Shown piece after piece: positions 17,701-25,894 of a stretch of DNA of 64,000 nucleotides. The DNA comes from VMCP01 sp964592635 (GTDB lineage: Bacteria > Bacteroidota > Bacteroidia > NS11-12g > UBA955), in contig CAZQFZ010000001.1 of NCBI GenBank assembly GCA_964592635.1, positions 1 through 64,000 of the forward strand, read 5' to 3'. The notes below the pieces were generated by a model. The model did not search any database. It had not been told where the DNA came from and saw only the letters and a list, made by a program, of their open reading frames with translations. Each line of letters begins with the position of its first letter. Within the stretch, counting starts at the first letter, position 1. Made by a program: the position numbers and the translations under genes.

Positions 17701-18375
17701 GGCGATTCGGCTTATTTCTTAATTACCGGAGGAGATTCTATTAATTGGTTAGTCGATGGAGATACAGCTTCCATAAAAGGATTTTCAAAAACGGGTACAT
17801 ATCGATTCGAAGTAATCAACGGTGGCGTATGTAAAGGAATGGATTCCGTTCAAGTATTTGCATATCAAGCAGCAGATATTAAAGCATATTCAGATACAAT
17901 CATTTACAGAGGCAGACAAGCGAAATTGCGCGTGGACAAAGCCATGATCAATATTCGTTGGTTCCCTGGAGAATATTTTGAAGATTCAACGTTGGCCTTA
18001 GTTACAACCAAGAGATTAACAGATAGCATGACCTTTTACGTTTCTGCATTGGACTCCAATGGTTGTTATGATATCGATTCGGTAATTGTGCAGATTATTG
18101 ATCCTCCGTTAGTTAAAATTCCGAATATCATTACACCCAATGGTGATCAGCAAAATCAAACTTGGAACTTAATCGATATACCAGACATTCATTTGTATGA
18201 TATTATTATTTCTGATCGTCAGGGTAAACGTGTTTGGGAGTCAAATAACTATCAACACGACTGGTCGGGTCAAGATCAAAACGGAAATGATGTCCCTGAA
18301 GGTGTATATTTTTATTACATGAAAAATCGATATACCAAGGAGATATTTAAAGGATATATACAATTGGTTCGATAG
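14716..18375 (+). CDS. Large PKD-domain surface protein with T9SS type B (gliding-associated) C-terminus
   Basis: A signal peptide (residues 1-25, ending GLIQAQ) precedes a DUF1565-like opening (WYVSTSGND, GAPFKTIGKAL) that usually starts a right-handed beta-helix. From about residue 330 there are at least six PKD-type Ig modules, recognisable by phrases such as YQWTFGDEA, MWDYEG, RWNFGDG and AWDFGNGN. The last 85 residues, from about 1134 (PNIITPNGDQQNQTWNL ... GVYFYYM), form the gliding motility-associated type B sorting domain. The protein should be exported by T9SS and may stay on the surface as an adhesin. A PorP/SprF gene follows 150 bp downstream, the pairing known from SprB and SprF of Flavobacterium. 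Confidence 0.88.
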   Translation: MGKRFLLNNFIFILVLFCSGLIQAQQTWYVSTSGNDISNNGQSAGAPFKTIGKALSSLGGTLDAVVIAPGNYPEIVSVAQTVKFTISNTVNVNAIRMVGTSKKLTIDGSSGSKLEINDSLGLWQGVLVVTKANVELHTLTNAKVAGGNKNSFVEPGFYMHHTGNSTKTFRWPVGVGGNYRPVDLEGFNKTNVPDRWYYVEFVPSAVPFSAALPAATRNISVLSHWLTTTNATGTETNAFELTFHFDSTSTNDGVYDHTKLQLLQNPGGTTPPAWSIVKQGGTASRKGTITSDATVTPSLGYFILGNRKGSNGSIGGVNTLGFTDPMASFDVNMFKSCVGDTVKFTNKSQNAGNVVYQWTFGDEAYTGTSAGKTFPSAANPGPNPIHIYNHAGTYTIKLKITNGFNVSDEASMFFTVGVSPKLTGFNGVEVYRYPHNGKDTFDDLTICQGERFWMIDNFETSLLGSRNPNNDVVSQTVWKILGLTPEPTTTVLNPVASMDTFKQTIMVAGSYKVLATRTTNRGCIASDVRDIIIYGKPVPAIDALDQCETPPNSLLKVNSMTANPYPGPTNAPLKWMWDYEGLRTPWQTSKKDWVFQNAHPGPNRVTLIVETINGCIDSVPYRDVNIFPKPFPIITLSDTCDNETMGADASKSVVSSGATIDRYMWDFNWRPPGGSGLIDSNKITTFKYPKAGKYKIKLTVVTRDLCSASIFQDVYISPKPTPQWDVQQVCFGDSTSLRRQIQRWPNRDSTTYFWFLNNKFISDDTNFKYLLPNPGSYNLKLVGLTLAGCADSMVSTIQSYYNPKPTMGLDLTVPGNDTIQCFNGHNYTFKYSVGVDAYDTLKFSRWNFGDGVFEQPAVSTTKNYLTSDTFKASFYVENIHGCNDSVVQEVIINPSPKAGFDYSGKCMPDSVSFTDTTSQSARPIVLRAWDFGNGNLDSNQTQLKSYYKSKGPWNVKYTLFTEDGCADSITKVLDTLADYPNVGWQIVSGSMPLCKGDSAYFLITGGDSINWLVDGDTASIKGFSKTGTYRFEVINGGVCKGMDSVQVFAYQAADIKAYSDTIIYRGRQAKLRVDKAMINIRWFPGEYFEDSTLALVTTKRLTDSMTFYVSALDSNGCYDIDSVIVQIIDPPLVKIPNIITPNGDQQNQTWNLIDIPDIHLYDIIISDRQGKRVWESNNYQHDWSGQDQNGNDVPEGVYFYYMKNRYTKEIFKGYIQLVR

Positions 18376-18525
18376 GTTAGAAAAAGAATTACACTCCAAG
18401 AAAAGAGAAAATTATTACAACAAAGATTAAATTAGAAGAAGAAACGTACGTTATGAAACTTACTTCTTCTAGTTGAAAAGCAAACACAACAAACAATAAT
18501 CATACATCGTTTTTGAAGCAATAAA
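18376..18525. promoter_or_regulatory. Leader of the SprF-like gene with a 9-bp inverted repeat
   Basis: TAGAAGAAG at 18433-18441 and CTTCTTCTA at 18463-18471 are perfect inverted repeats separated by 21 bases. No T tail follows, so this is not an obvious terminator. It might act as a processing or attenuation site between the adhesin and its SprF-like partner; that is only a possibility. Confidence 0.25.
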
Positions 18526-19956
18526 ATGAAAAAAATCACCATACTTACCTGCGCAATCATTGGTGCTGTGGGAAATATCTTCGGACAAATGGGGGCGCGA
18601 TTGGATCAATTTTATTTAGATCATGCCGCTATCATTCCAGCAGCAATTACCCGAACAAATGAGGGTTATGCATCATTGTATTACAACAAGCTATTTATGG
18701 ATGTGCCAGGAGCACCTCAACATACTTTGTTCAACTCTGCCATGCCACTTCCCAAGTCAAATACTGCATTTGGATTGATGTATATGAAGGAAAATATTGC
18801 ATTTTCTGAAATGCATAATGCCTACGCAACATATGCTTACAACATGGGAATTACGCCAAACTCCAAATTATCATTGGGTGTAAGCGTTGGTGTACTTTCT
18901 CAGAATTTTGATCCATCAAAGGCCATATATTATGATGAAAATGATGCGAAAATTACAGCATTGATGTTCAGTCCTCCTGTGGTTAGAGCTGATTTAAGGG
19001 CTTCTGCATACTTTAAGACAGATCGTTTTTTTACCGGGTTCTCCGTAACTCGATTGCCACAACCTACCTTCAATTATTCGTATTACAATTATGCGGCGAG
19101 TTATGATTTGCAATCACAAGCCAATTTCATTATTGGATACGATGCCCCAATTAACGATGAATTTACATTGAAACCCGCATTTCATTTGGGGATGTTTAAC
19201 TGGGATTATATGTATTATCAGTTCAATTTGTCAATGGATTATGACGATATCGTGTGGGCAGGATTGGGAGTGAATAATCTGTTACAAGCTGGATTCAATG
19301 TAGGATTTGCTCCTCAAGAGGATATCAAAGTAGCGTATTCATATACAGTTCCTAACGGACAGCAAAGTGGAATTTTAGGACCGATGCACGAATTTACAAC
19401 ACGCATTGGATTTGCAGCTTTGGGTGCTGGTAAAGGCAAGGGCGGATCTTCGGATGATTCGGATTCTGATTCCGATGGTTCAAACGGCAGTAGTGATGAA
19501 GACGGTGATGGTGACGATAATGGAAAAAGTAAAAATGGTAAAGGCAAGCGAGGAAAGCGAAACAAAGGCGATGGTGATGAAGACGGCGATGGCGATGGCC
19601 AAGGAGTGTCTCCAAGTGAAAACACTAAAAAGGATGTTATCGTGAAACGTATTGAGGATTTGGAGGGATTTGGTTTTGGAAATGATACTTCAGGGATTCA
19701 ATTACCACCCATCCCGAAGTTGAAGCCAGAACCAGGATACTATTTGGTGGCAGGTTTGCATGCATCTGAAGAAAAGGCCAACTTGCAAATTAAATCTCTG
19801 TATTTGAAAAAGGTCAACTCCTTTAAAGTATATGATCCGAGAAACAAGAGTTTTTATGTTTTCTTGAAATATTACAATAATGAAAAGGATGCCAATAAAG
19901 GTACTTTTTACTTTGAAGGTTCCGTTCCCAATGTTTGGGTAAGAGAAATTCGTTAA
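18526..19956 (+). CDS. PorP/SprF-family T9SS membrane protein with acidic linker and SPOR-like C-terminus
   Basis: Residues 1-295 are a PorP/SprF barrel: signal peptide (ending NIFGQ), the early DQFYLDHAAIIPAAI segment where the family reads QFxxNxxxxNPA, then regular amphipathic strands ending HEFTTRIGFAAL. SprF proteins usually stop there. Here a low-complexity stretch (about 300-365) follows, with DSDSDG and EDGDGD motifs like thrombospondin-3 calcium loops, interrupted by a basic patch (KGKRGKRNKG). The last 75 residues (PGYYLVAGLHASEEKANL ... FYVFLKYYNNEKDA) resemble a SPOR peptidoglycan-binding domain. The gene follows the type B adhesin-like gene and probably serves its secretion or anchoring. 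Family assignment is firm; the SPOR call is by eye. Confidence 0.85.
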   Translation: MKKITILTCAIIGAVGNIFGQMGARLDQFYLDHAAIIPAAITRTNEGYASLYYNKLFMDVPGAPQHTLFNSAMPLPKSNTAFGLMYMKENIAFSEMHNAYATYAYNMGITPNSKLSLGVSVGVLSQNFDPSKAIYYDENDAKITALMFSPPVVRADLRASAYFKTDRFFTGFSVTRLPQPTFNYSYYNYAASYDLQSQANFIIGYDAPINDEFTLKPAFHLGMFNWDYMYYQFNLSMDYDDIVWAGLGVNNLLQAGFNVGFAPQEDIKVAYSYTVPNGQQSGILGPMHEFTTRIGFAALGAGKGKGGSSDDSDSDSDGSNGSSDEDGDGDDNGKSKNGKGKRGKRNKGDGDEDGDGDGQGVSPSENTKKDVIVKRIEDLEGFGFGNDTSGIQLPPIPKLKPEPGYYLVAGLHASEEKANLQIKSLYLKKVNSFKVYDPRNKSFYVFLKYYNNEKDANKGTFYFEGSVPNVWVREIR

Positions 19957-19965
19957 TTGTCAATA

Positions 19966-20006
19966 AGTTTGCCCTGAAAGGATTAACGTCCGATTAGGGC
20001 AAAACT
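19966..20006. terminator. Possible hairpin between convergent genes
   Basis: AGTTTGCCCT and AGGGCAAAACT pair with one bulged A around a 20-base loop, between the SprF-like gene and the DUF4159 gene and overlapping the stop codon of the latter. There is no T run, so the confidence is low. Confidence 0.3.
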
Positions 20007-20663
20007 GATAATGTTTGCACCCATTTGTAAGGCTAGTTTTCTCTTTAATTCGGAGTCGTTGTAAAGTTCAGCATCCTCCCAACCATTGCCTAAATCAGCT
20101 TCATAATCATAAAAGCAAATCAGTTTTCCTTTCCAAAATAATCCTAACCCTTCGGCAGGCTTACCATCGTGTTCATGAATCTTTGGTACACCAGAGGGGA
20201 AGTTGAATTTTTGATGATAAATGGGATGTGAAAATGGAACGGGCATGAATTCTAATTCTGGAAAGACTTTTTTCATTTCTCGTCTAACATAGATGTCCAT
20301 TCCATAATTGTCGCAGATATGTAAAAAACCCCCACTCAAAAGATAGGTTCTAAGATTTTCGGCTTCTTCATTGGAAAATACGACGTTTCCATGTCCGGTC
20401 ATAAATACATACGGAAATTGAAACAATTCATCGGAACCGACTTCCACAATGGATTCTTGGGTTTTGAGCTGCGTTTTTAAATTTTGGTTGCAAAAAGCGG
20501 CCAAGTTTTTGAGTGCTGTTTTGCTACTGTACCAATCACCGCCACCTTGGTACTTCAATCGAGCTAATGATAGGTTTTGAGTTTGCGCGTTTAACAACTG
20601 AACCAACATCCCCAGAAATAAAAATAAAATTCTCGAAAAATTAGACGCGGTTTTTAGGTACAT
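19983..20663 (-). CDS. DUF4159 domain-containing exported protein
   Basis: Exported protein of about 226 residues. The ATG at 20663 gives a good signal peptide (ILFLFLGMLVQLLNAQ); a TTG 33 bases upstream is less likely. The mature part matches the DUF4159 family: LARLKYQGGGDWYSS near the start, then the FMTGHGNVVFSNEEAENLR segment, LLSGGFLHICDNYG, the SHPIYH motif and NDSELKRKLALQMGANIISF at the end. DUF4159 domains have a flavodoxin/ThuA-like look, but no activity is established. It lies 79 bp downstream of uppP on the same strand and could be the last gene of the ftsX operon. Confidence 0.82.
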   Translation of the reverse strand: MYLKTASNFSRILFLFLGMLVQLLNAQTQNLSLARLKYQGGGDWYSSKTALKNLAAFCNQNLKTQLKTQESIVEVGSDELFQFPYVFMTGHGNVVFSNEEAENLRTYLLSGGFLHICDNYGMDIYVRREMKKVFPELEFMPVPFSHPIYHQKFNFPSGVPKIHEHDGKPAEGLGLFWKGKLICFYDYEADLGNGWEDAELYNDSELKRKLALQMGANIISFALIGR

Positions 20664-20742
20664 TTTAGATTGCTTTGAATATTGAACCAAGATCAACGGG
20701 TAGCTAACATCGCTAGTTGATGTTCAACCGATTGATGGAAAA

Positions 20743-21504
20743 CTACAACAAGGTAAACAAAAAAACTAGTCCTATGATGATTCTGTAATAGCCAAAAATA
20801 TGAAATCCATTTTTTTGTACTATTTGAATAAAGAACTTCACTGCGAAAAATGCGGTAATAAAACTGAGAATATTTCCAACTGCGATATCGGATAGGTTGG
20901 AGGAACTCAGGGTATCCCAATTTTTCAACATTTTATAAGATGCGGCTGCTGACAGGGTAGGGATAGCGAGGAAAAAAGAAAATTCAGTAGCGGCGGTTTT
21001 CGATAATTTTCGTCCTAGCGCTCCTGCGATGGTTGAAGCGGATCTGCTCGTTCCTGGAATCATGGCAAATGATTGAATGATACCGATGATAAAAGCATCG
21101 GTAAAAGTCATTGTATCTACTGTTTTTTCACCGGGTTTTAGAATTTTATCCATGAAAACCAGGAAGATTCCAACAATGATTAACGTAAAAGCCACAATCA
21201 TTGGAGTTTGCAATAGTTTTTCAAGTAGGTCATCGAATATCAATCCAAGTACAGCTGCGGGTATAAATCCAATTAATAATTTGGAATAGAAGGGCAGCCA
21301 ATTTTTTTGAAAGAATCGTTTCCAATAAAGAAAGACTACTGATAGAATGGCACCAAATTGAATTGAAATGATGTAAGTATCGATATTTTGGTCTTTGATG
21401 CCGAGCCAATGTTGAAACATCATCAAATGTCCCGTACTACTTACAGGTAAATACTCGGTAAGTCCTTCCACAACGGAAAGAACTAAATTTTCGAATAAGG
21501 TCAT
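20743..21504 (-). CDS. uppP: Undecaprenyl-diphosphate phosphatase (BacA/UppP)
   Basis: Polytopic inner-membrane enzyme that dephosphorylates undecaprenyl diphosphate to recycle the lipid carrier for peptidoglycan and O-antigen synthesis (EC 3.6.1.27). The two catalytic signatures are intact: EGLTEYLPVSSTGH at residues 13-26 and PGTSRSAST at about 150-158. Eight hydrophobic segments fit the family, and at 253 residues the length is normal for the shorter Bacteroidota version. Nine bases separate it from the DUF3098 gene upstream, so ftsX, DUF3098 and uppP form one operon devoted to the envelope. Confidence 0.95.
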   Translation of the reverse strand: MTLFENLVLSVVEGLTEYLPVSSTGHLMMFQHWLGIKDQNIDTYIISIQFGAILSVVFLYWKRFFQKNWLPFYSKLLIGFIPAAVLGLIFDDLLEKLLQTPMIVAFTLIIVGIFLVFMDKILKPGEKTVDTMTFTDAFIIGIIQSFAMIPGTSRSASTIAGALGRKLSKTAATEFSFFLAIPTLSAAASYKMLKNWDTLSSSNLSDIAVGNILSFITAFFAVKFFIQIVQKNGFHIFGYYRIIIGLVFLFTLL

Positions 21505-21513
21505 GTGAGAAGT

Positions 21514-21750
21514 TTAATTCTTCTTGTAAAAAATGGCGAAAATACCAATGATGAAGCCGGCAATTACCACAATGGGTGCAATCACGGTTCTGCGAAAATC
21601 GTAAATATCTCCGCTGGTACCACTCATTAAAATGAATCCCAAAACCACAACTCCCAAGCTGATTGTAGTAAGCATGTAGTTGTTTTTGTTGAAAATCATG
21701 GATTTATGAGTTGAATTGGTTGTATTCGATTTGGATTCTTTGTTAGCCAT
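21514..21750 (-). CDS. DUF3098 small membrane protein
   Basis: A 78-residue protein with two transmembrane helices (MLTTISLGVVVLGFILMSG and VVIAGFIIGIFAIFY) separated by a short loop with a YDFRRTVIAPIV motif, and a polar Ser/Thr/Asn-rich N-terminal tail. This is the DUF3098 family, which in Bacteroidota sits between ftsX and uppP as here. A role with FtsX or UppP in envelope growth is inferred from this order only. Confidence 0.88.
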   Translation of the reverse strand: MANKESKSNTTNSTHKSMIFNKNNYMLTTISLGVVVLGFILMSGTSGDIYDFRRTVIAPIVVIAGFIIGIFAIFYKKN

Positions 21751-21800
21751 GTTGTATGAATGAAAAGGTTGATTTCAAAAATAACACCTTAATTTTAAAT

Positions 21801-22712
21801 TTAATAAAGATTTTCGATTTTAGTTTTCAAGAACTTGAGCGTAGAAAACCAGCTAGCAGTTGCTGCCAAGAAAACACCAAAAAATGCAATGCCAACAGAC
21901 ATGTAAACAAGTTCATGGATGTTGATGTGTTCGACAATAACATGAGCAAAGTTCAATTCTTGGCCTTCGGTTAATTGAATTCCTGAAATTTGGTTAATTG
22001 AGGGCAGCAACCAAAATAGTGTCCAAATTGCAAGAGCAGATATTGGAATAGCAATTAGGGCATATTGGATAAATTTGAACACAAACGGTCGAATAATAAA
22101 TGCATTGGTAGCACCCACCATTTGCATACTCTTGATGGTGTGCCTATTTGCGTAAATTCCGAGGCGCACATTGCTTTGGATCAGAATGATTGAAACTAAA
22201 ATGAGCAAAGCCGCAATGGAAAATAGTGCGTATTGTATTTTTATGATGTTTTTGGAGATATTTTCAAGCCAATTTTTTTGAAAGATTACGTCTTCCACCA
22301 AAGGGTTAACTTTAAAATATTGCGCCATTTGTGAAAGGAACTTTGAATTTGCAAATTCTGATTTAGGATAAACTTCTAAACTTAGGGGCAATTGTACGGT
22401 TTTTACAAAATTCATGAAGTCGGGGTCGTATTTATCGCCCATTTCTTTCATGGCTTGTTCTCTTGAAATGAATTTGGTAGATTTAACCCATGATTTTTTT
22501 TGCAATTCTACTTCCAATTGTTTTACCTGTAACTCGTTAATGCTATCGTGAAAGTAGATGTCGATACTGGTATTTTCCAACCAGTAGGTTCCTAAACCTT
22601 TGAAACCGACCAAACTGGTTCCCAACAAACCGAGCATAAACATCACAGCAGCCAAACTCAAAATGCCTGGAAGTGCGGAGGGTTTTTTACGTTTTACAGG
22701 ATTATCTTGCAT
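21801..22712 (-). CDS. ftsX: Cell division protein FtsX
   Basis: Permease-like partner of the FtsE ATPase, which controls peptidoglycan hydrolases at the division site. It shows four transmembrane helices: one at about 18-40 (ILSLAAVMFMLGLLGTSLVG), then a periplasmic domain with the FtsX ECD phrases YFHDSINELQVKQLE and FISREQAMKEMG, and three helices from about 165 onwards. The loop TIKSMQMVGATNAFI is the family coupling segment. At 303 residues the length is normal. First gene of the minus-strand operon with DUF3098 and uppP; ftsE is not in the window. Confidence 0.93.
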   Translation of the reverse strand: MQDNPVKRKKPSALPGILSLAAVMFMLGLLGTSLVGFKGLGTYWLENTSIDIYFHDSINELQVKQLEVELQKKSWVKSTKFISREQAMKEMGDKYDPDFMNFVKTVQLPLSLEVYPKSEFANSKFLSQMAQYFKVNPLVEDVIFQKNWLENISKNIIKIQYALFSIAALLILVSIILIQSNVRLGIYANRHTIKSMQMVGATNAFIIRPFVFKFIQYALIAIPISALAIWTLFWLLPSINQISGIQLTEGQELNFAHVIVEHINIHELVYMSVGIAFFGVFLAATASWFSTLKFLKTKIENLY

Positions 22713-22772
22713 TATTTTTTGCGAAATTCATAAAAAAATATACAAACCACAAAGTAAGTTATCCGCATTTTG

Positions 22773-22780
22773 TAGTTTTG
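22773..22780 (+). promoter_or_regulatory. TAGTTTTG -7 box before the exonuclease gene
   Basis: The box lies 42 bases before the ATG at 22823 and is the best promoter candidate in the gap between the divergent ftsX and exonuclease genes. No TTG at the correct spacing was found. Confidence 0.3.
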
Positions 22781-22822
22781 TTGAGAAAGAAGATGAGTTT
22801 AACCAGATCAATCACTTAGAAC

Positions 22823-23557
22823 ATGCAACTTTTATCCCAATTGGATTTAAACAAGGTATTATTTATCGATATAGAAACCGTTCCTGCTGTTTCGTCTTAT
22901 TCTCAATTGAATTCGGATTGGCAGGGATTGTGGGATAAAAAGGCCAAAAGCTTGGTTTCTGAGAATATTACTTCCGCAGATTTATATGACCGCTCGGCTA
23001 TGTACGCCGAGTTTGGTAAAATTATATGTATCGGTGTGGGAATAATAACAGGATTTCCACAACAGACTAGCTTGAGATTAAAATCCATTGCTGGTGATGA
23101 TGAAAAAAAAATATTGGAGGAATTTGCCGATTTATTGAAGGTGTATTTTAGCACGGATAAGTCGCGATTGTGCGCACACAATGGTAAGGAATTCGATTTT
23201 CCTTATCTTTCTAGAAGAATGCTGGTTCATGGTATGAAGCTTCCCTTTTTATTGGATACAGCGGGGAAAAAGCCATGGGAAATAAACAATCTCGACACCA
23301 TGGAGTTGTGGAAATTTGGCGACTTCAAGAGTTTTACATCTCTGAATTTACTTGCTCATTTATTTGGTATTCCAACTCCCAAAGACGATATCGATGGAAG
23401 CCAGGTGGCGGATGTGTATTATCGGGAAAATAACCTCAGTAGAATAGAAAAATACTGCTTAAAAGATGTAATCACTTTGTGTCAGTTATTTTTGAAATTT
23501 ATGAACCAACCCATGATTCCTGAAAATCGAATTGTGCATCCAAAATCGGAGGAATAG
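22823..23557 (+). CDS. DnaQ-like (PolB-type) 3'-5' exonuclease
   Basis: A 244-residue stand-alone exonuclease of the DEDDy group related to the proofreading domain of B-family polymerases. The three Exo motifs are visible: Exo I FIDIETVP with D16 and E18, Exo II CAHNGKEFDFPYLSRRM with the conserved Asn and Asp, and Exo III YCLKDVITL of YxxxD form. There is no polymerase domain. A role in DNA or RNA repair is likely but the substrate is unknown. The gene stands alone, divergent from ftsX and 123 bp before the next gene. Confidence 0.85.
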   Translation: MQLLSQLDLNKVLFIDIETVPAVSSYSQLNSDWQGLWDKKAKSLVSENITSADLYDRSAMYAEFGKIICIGVGIITGFPQQTSLRLKSIAGDDEKKILEEFADLLKVYFSTDKSRLCAHNGKEFDFPYLSRRMLVHGMKLPFLLDTAGKKPWEINNLDTMELWKFGDFKSFTSLNLLAHLFGIPTPKDDIDGSQVADVYYRENNLSRIEKYCLKDVITLCQLFLKFMNQPMIPENRIVHPKSEE

Positions 23558-23665
23558 ATTGCCTAGTTGGGCGAATTTAAATTGTTTGAACGAGAGTGTG
23601 TGGAAATATTTGAAGTTTTTTACAATTACTAAGCCACGAATTAGCGGAAACCATGTCTAATTAGG

Positions 23666-23673
23666 TATATTTG
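23666..23673 (+). promoter_or_regulatory. TATATTTG -7 box before the PKD protein gene
   Basis: The box ends seven bases before the ATG at 23681. No TTG at the expected distance upstream. The implied leader is only a few bases. Confidence 0.35.
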
Positions 23674-23680
23674 TGTAATT

Positions 23681-25807
23681 ATGTTCAGAAATGCTGTCGT
23701 TTTCATTTGGTTTCTTTTGGTAGGGGTACAACATGCATTTGCTGCTGAGCCTACCGTTGCACCTTCTAATGCCAAAGCAACAGGGATTACCTGTAATCAA
23801 GCTACTATTTCATGGACCAATGGTAATGGATCATGGAGGTTTGTATTGGTAAAAGAAGGAAGTGCAGTAGATGCTACACCTTCAGACGGAACAAATTACA
23901 CGGCATTCAACACCTTTAAATCAGGTCAACAATTGGGTTCAGGCAATTATGCTTGCTTCAATAACTTTACCAATAGTTTTATTCTTCGCGGACTAAAACC
24001 CAATACCACCTATCATGTGGCGATTTTTGAACACGATGGATTAGCAAGCCCCGATTTCTTAACGAGTTCTTACGCAAGCTTTTCATTTAAAACCCAAAAT
24101 TTAGTTTTAGATTTCGATTTTACCATAAATGACAGTTGCTCACGAACCAATACCGTTACATTCAACAATAAATCTTCAGCTACTTTTTCTGGAGTATCAT
24201 ACACCTGGATTTTTCAAGATGGCAACCAAGATACTGGTACCAAAAGCGTTAAACACACCTATGCAGAGGGCGGAAACTATCAGGTAACTCTTGTAGCTTC
24301 GCCAAGTTTCGGCTGTACCGACTTGTACACCAACTCCTTTGCAGTGAAAATTATTCCTCGCCCAGTAAGCAAACCAATTGAGCAAAATAATAATTTAGCC
24401 CAATGTTTGGAAGGAAATCAATTTGCGTTTGCAGATAATACCTCTTTGAAGAATCTACCCAAAATGGCGTACACACGAACATGGTATTTCACAGCCACCG
24501 ATTCTTCCACCATTCCCAAACCGGTGAAAAAATTCACCCAAGGTGGGAATTATCAAATCAAATACAAGAGCGAAACCTATTTTGATAACTTTCCAACCGG
24601 TTGCACAGACACTGCTTCTCTATGGATTCGGGTGATCCCCAATCCATCTAGCGGTATTAGTATCAATGATTCCATTCAATGCTTCAAAGGGAACTCATTT
24701 GTATTCAATAATACATACCCAGGATTGACCCGTTTTTTTTGGAGTTTGGGGGACGGTACCACGAGTTCTAATAAAACCATTACTCATACCTACAATAGCG
24801 TTGGCGCATTCCCCATAATTCATGAAGCTGAAAGTCCCGAAGGTTGTAAAAGTCGCGACACCATCATAATTCATGTCAAACCCAATGTAGATCCATCTTT
24901 CAGCGGTTTGCCTGCATTTACATGCGAAAACGGACCTTCCATTACCTTAACACCGGTAAGCAACAAGGGATTGTTTTTTGCAACCGATGGTACTTTCACT
25001 GGAAATGTATACAAACCAGGTAAAGCAGGAACTCATAATATCAAATACACTATTCGCGATTCTTTTTGTCCGGACTCATTAATTTCCCCCATTCAAATTA
25101 ATACATTACCCAGGTTTACATTGGGTAAGGATACCGTAGTTTGCGATAATCAACCGCTTGCATTGTTTGTTACTTCTTCAGGAACATTATTGTGGGAAAA
25201 CGCTTCCACACTGAACCCTCGTCCTATATTTGCAGCAGGAACCTATTGGGCGGAAGTCGATAACAACGGTTGTAAATGGAGAGATACCATTCGCGTGGGT
25301 TATCAGCTAACACCTGAAGCATCATTGCCAGGCGATACCCTCATATGCAAAGGTTCATTGATTTTGTTGAAGCAAGTTTGGCCTTCTGCAACCATAACCT
25401 GGAGTACAGGAAGTAACGATACCCAAATTTATGTATCGTCGCCGGGGGTGTACTCGGTGGCAGTATCTAATTCCTGCGGTTCTGCTACTGACTTTATGGA
25501 GGTAAAAGTATCAGATGGTTTCTGCGATATATTTATTCCTACAGCTTTTACTCCTAATGGCGACGATAGAAACGATTATTTCGAAATACAAGGTAGAGAT
25601 ATTCAACCTGCTTTGCTTCAGATTTTTAATCGATGGGGAGAAATCATATTTGATTCTCAGCGCTCTGGTGAGTTTAGATGGTATGGAGATGCTAACGGAC
25701 AACCTTGCATGGAAGGCAACTATCCCTTTATCTATCGTTACGAACAAAAAGTAGGAGATCGAATCCGCCGACAAACGGTTAAAGGTGCAGTAATGCTGAT
25801 GCGTTAA
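23681..25807 (+). CDS. PKD-domain secreted protein with T9SS type B sorting domain
   Basis: A signal peptide (residues 1-22, ending QHAFA) is followed by a fibronectin III-like module (about 25-140; KATGITCNQATISWTNGNG, GLKPNTTYHVAIFEHDG). Several PKD-like modules follow from about 145 to 400 (YTWIFQDGNQ, FFWSLGDGTTS), then Ig-like segments rich in paired cysteines. The C-terminus from about residue 616 (IFIPTAFTPNGDDRNDYFEI ... FNRWGEIIFDS) is a clear type B gliding motility-associated sorting domain. It should be exported by T9SS to the surface. No SprF-like gene is beside it, unlike the 14716 gene. Confidence 0.87.
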   Translation: MFRNAVVFIWFLLVGVQHAFAAEPTVAPSNAKATGITCNQATISWTNGNGSWRFVLVKEGSAVDATPSDGTNYTAFNTFKSGQQLGSGNYACFNNFTNSFILRGLKPNTTYHVAIFEHDGLASPDFLTSSYASFSFKTQNLVLDFDFTINDSCSRTNTVTFNNKSSATFSGVSYTWIFQDGNQDTGTKSVKHTYAEGGNYQVTLVASPSFGCTDLYTNSFAVKIIPRPVSKPIEQNNNLAQCLEGNQFAFADNTSLKNLPKMAYTRTWYFTATDSSTIPKPVKKFTQGGNYQIKYKSETYFDNFPTGCTDTASLWIRVIPNPSSGISINDSIQCFKGNSFVFNNTYPGLTRFFWSLGDGTTSSNKTITHTYNSVGAFPIIHEAESPEGCKSRDTIIIHVKPNVDPSFSGLPAFTCENGPSITLTPVSNKGLFFATDGTFTGNVYKPGKAGTHNIKYTIRDSFCPDSLISPIQINTLPRFTLGKDTVVCDNQPLALFVTSSGTLLWENASTLNPRPIFAAGTYWAEVDNNGCKWRDTIRVGYQLTPEASLPGDTLICKGSLILLKQVWPSATITWSTGSNDTQIYVSSPGVYSVAVSNSCGSATDFMEVKVSDGFCDIFIPTAFTPNGDDRNDYFEIQGRDIQPALLQIFNRWGEIIFDSQRSGEFRWYGDANGQPCMEGNYPFIYRYEQKVGDRIRRQTVKGAVMLMR

Positions 25808-25881
25808 GCCCTTCTTCATAAATTATTTATCACCGCTGAATTTAGTCGATAAGTTGTTAGGTTTTTCCTATGCTTTGTGGC

Positions 25882-25889
25882 TAAATTTG
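25882..25889 (+). promoter_or_regulatory. TAAATTTG -7 box before purL
   Basis: The box ends five bases before the ATG at 25895. The nearest upstream TTG (25854-25856) leaves 25 bp, slightly more than the usual 17-23. It supports the ATG over a GTG at 25877, which lies upstream of the box. Confidence 0.4.
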
Positions 25890-25894
25890 CAACG

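Noticed and set aside
19314..19625. Minus-strand reading frame of about 100 codons opposite the acidic linker of the SprF-like gene
   Set aside because: It arises from the low-complexity GAT/GGT-rich codons read in antisense; composition (Pro, Ser, Leu) is repetitive and it has no family likeness.
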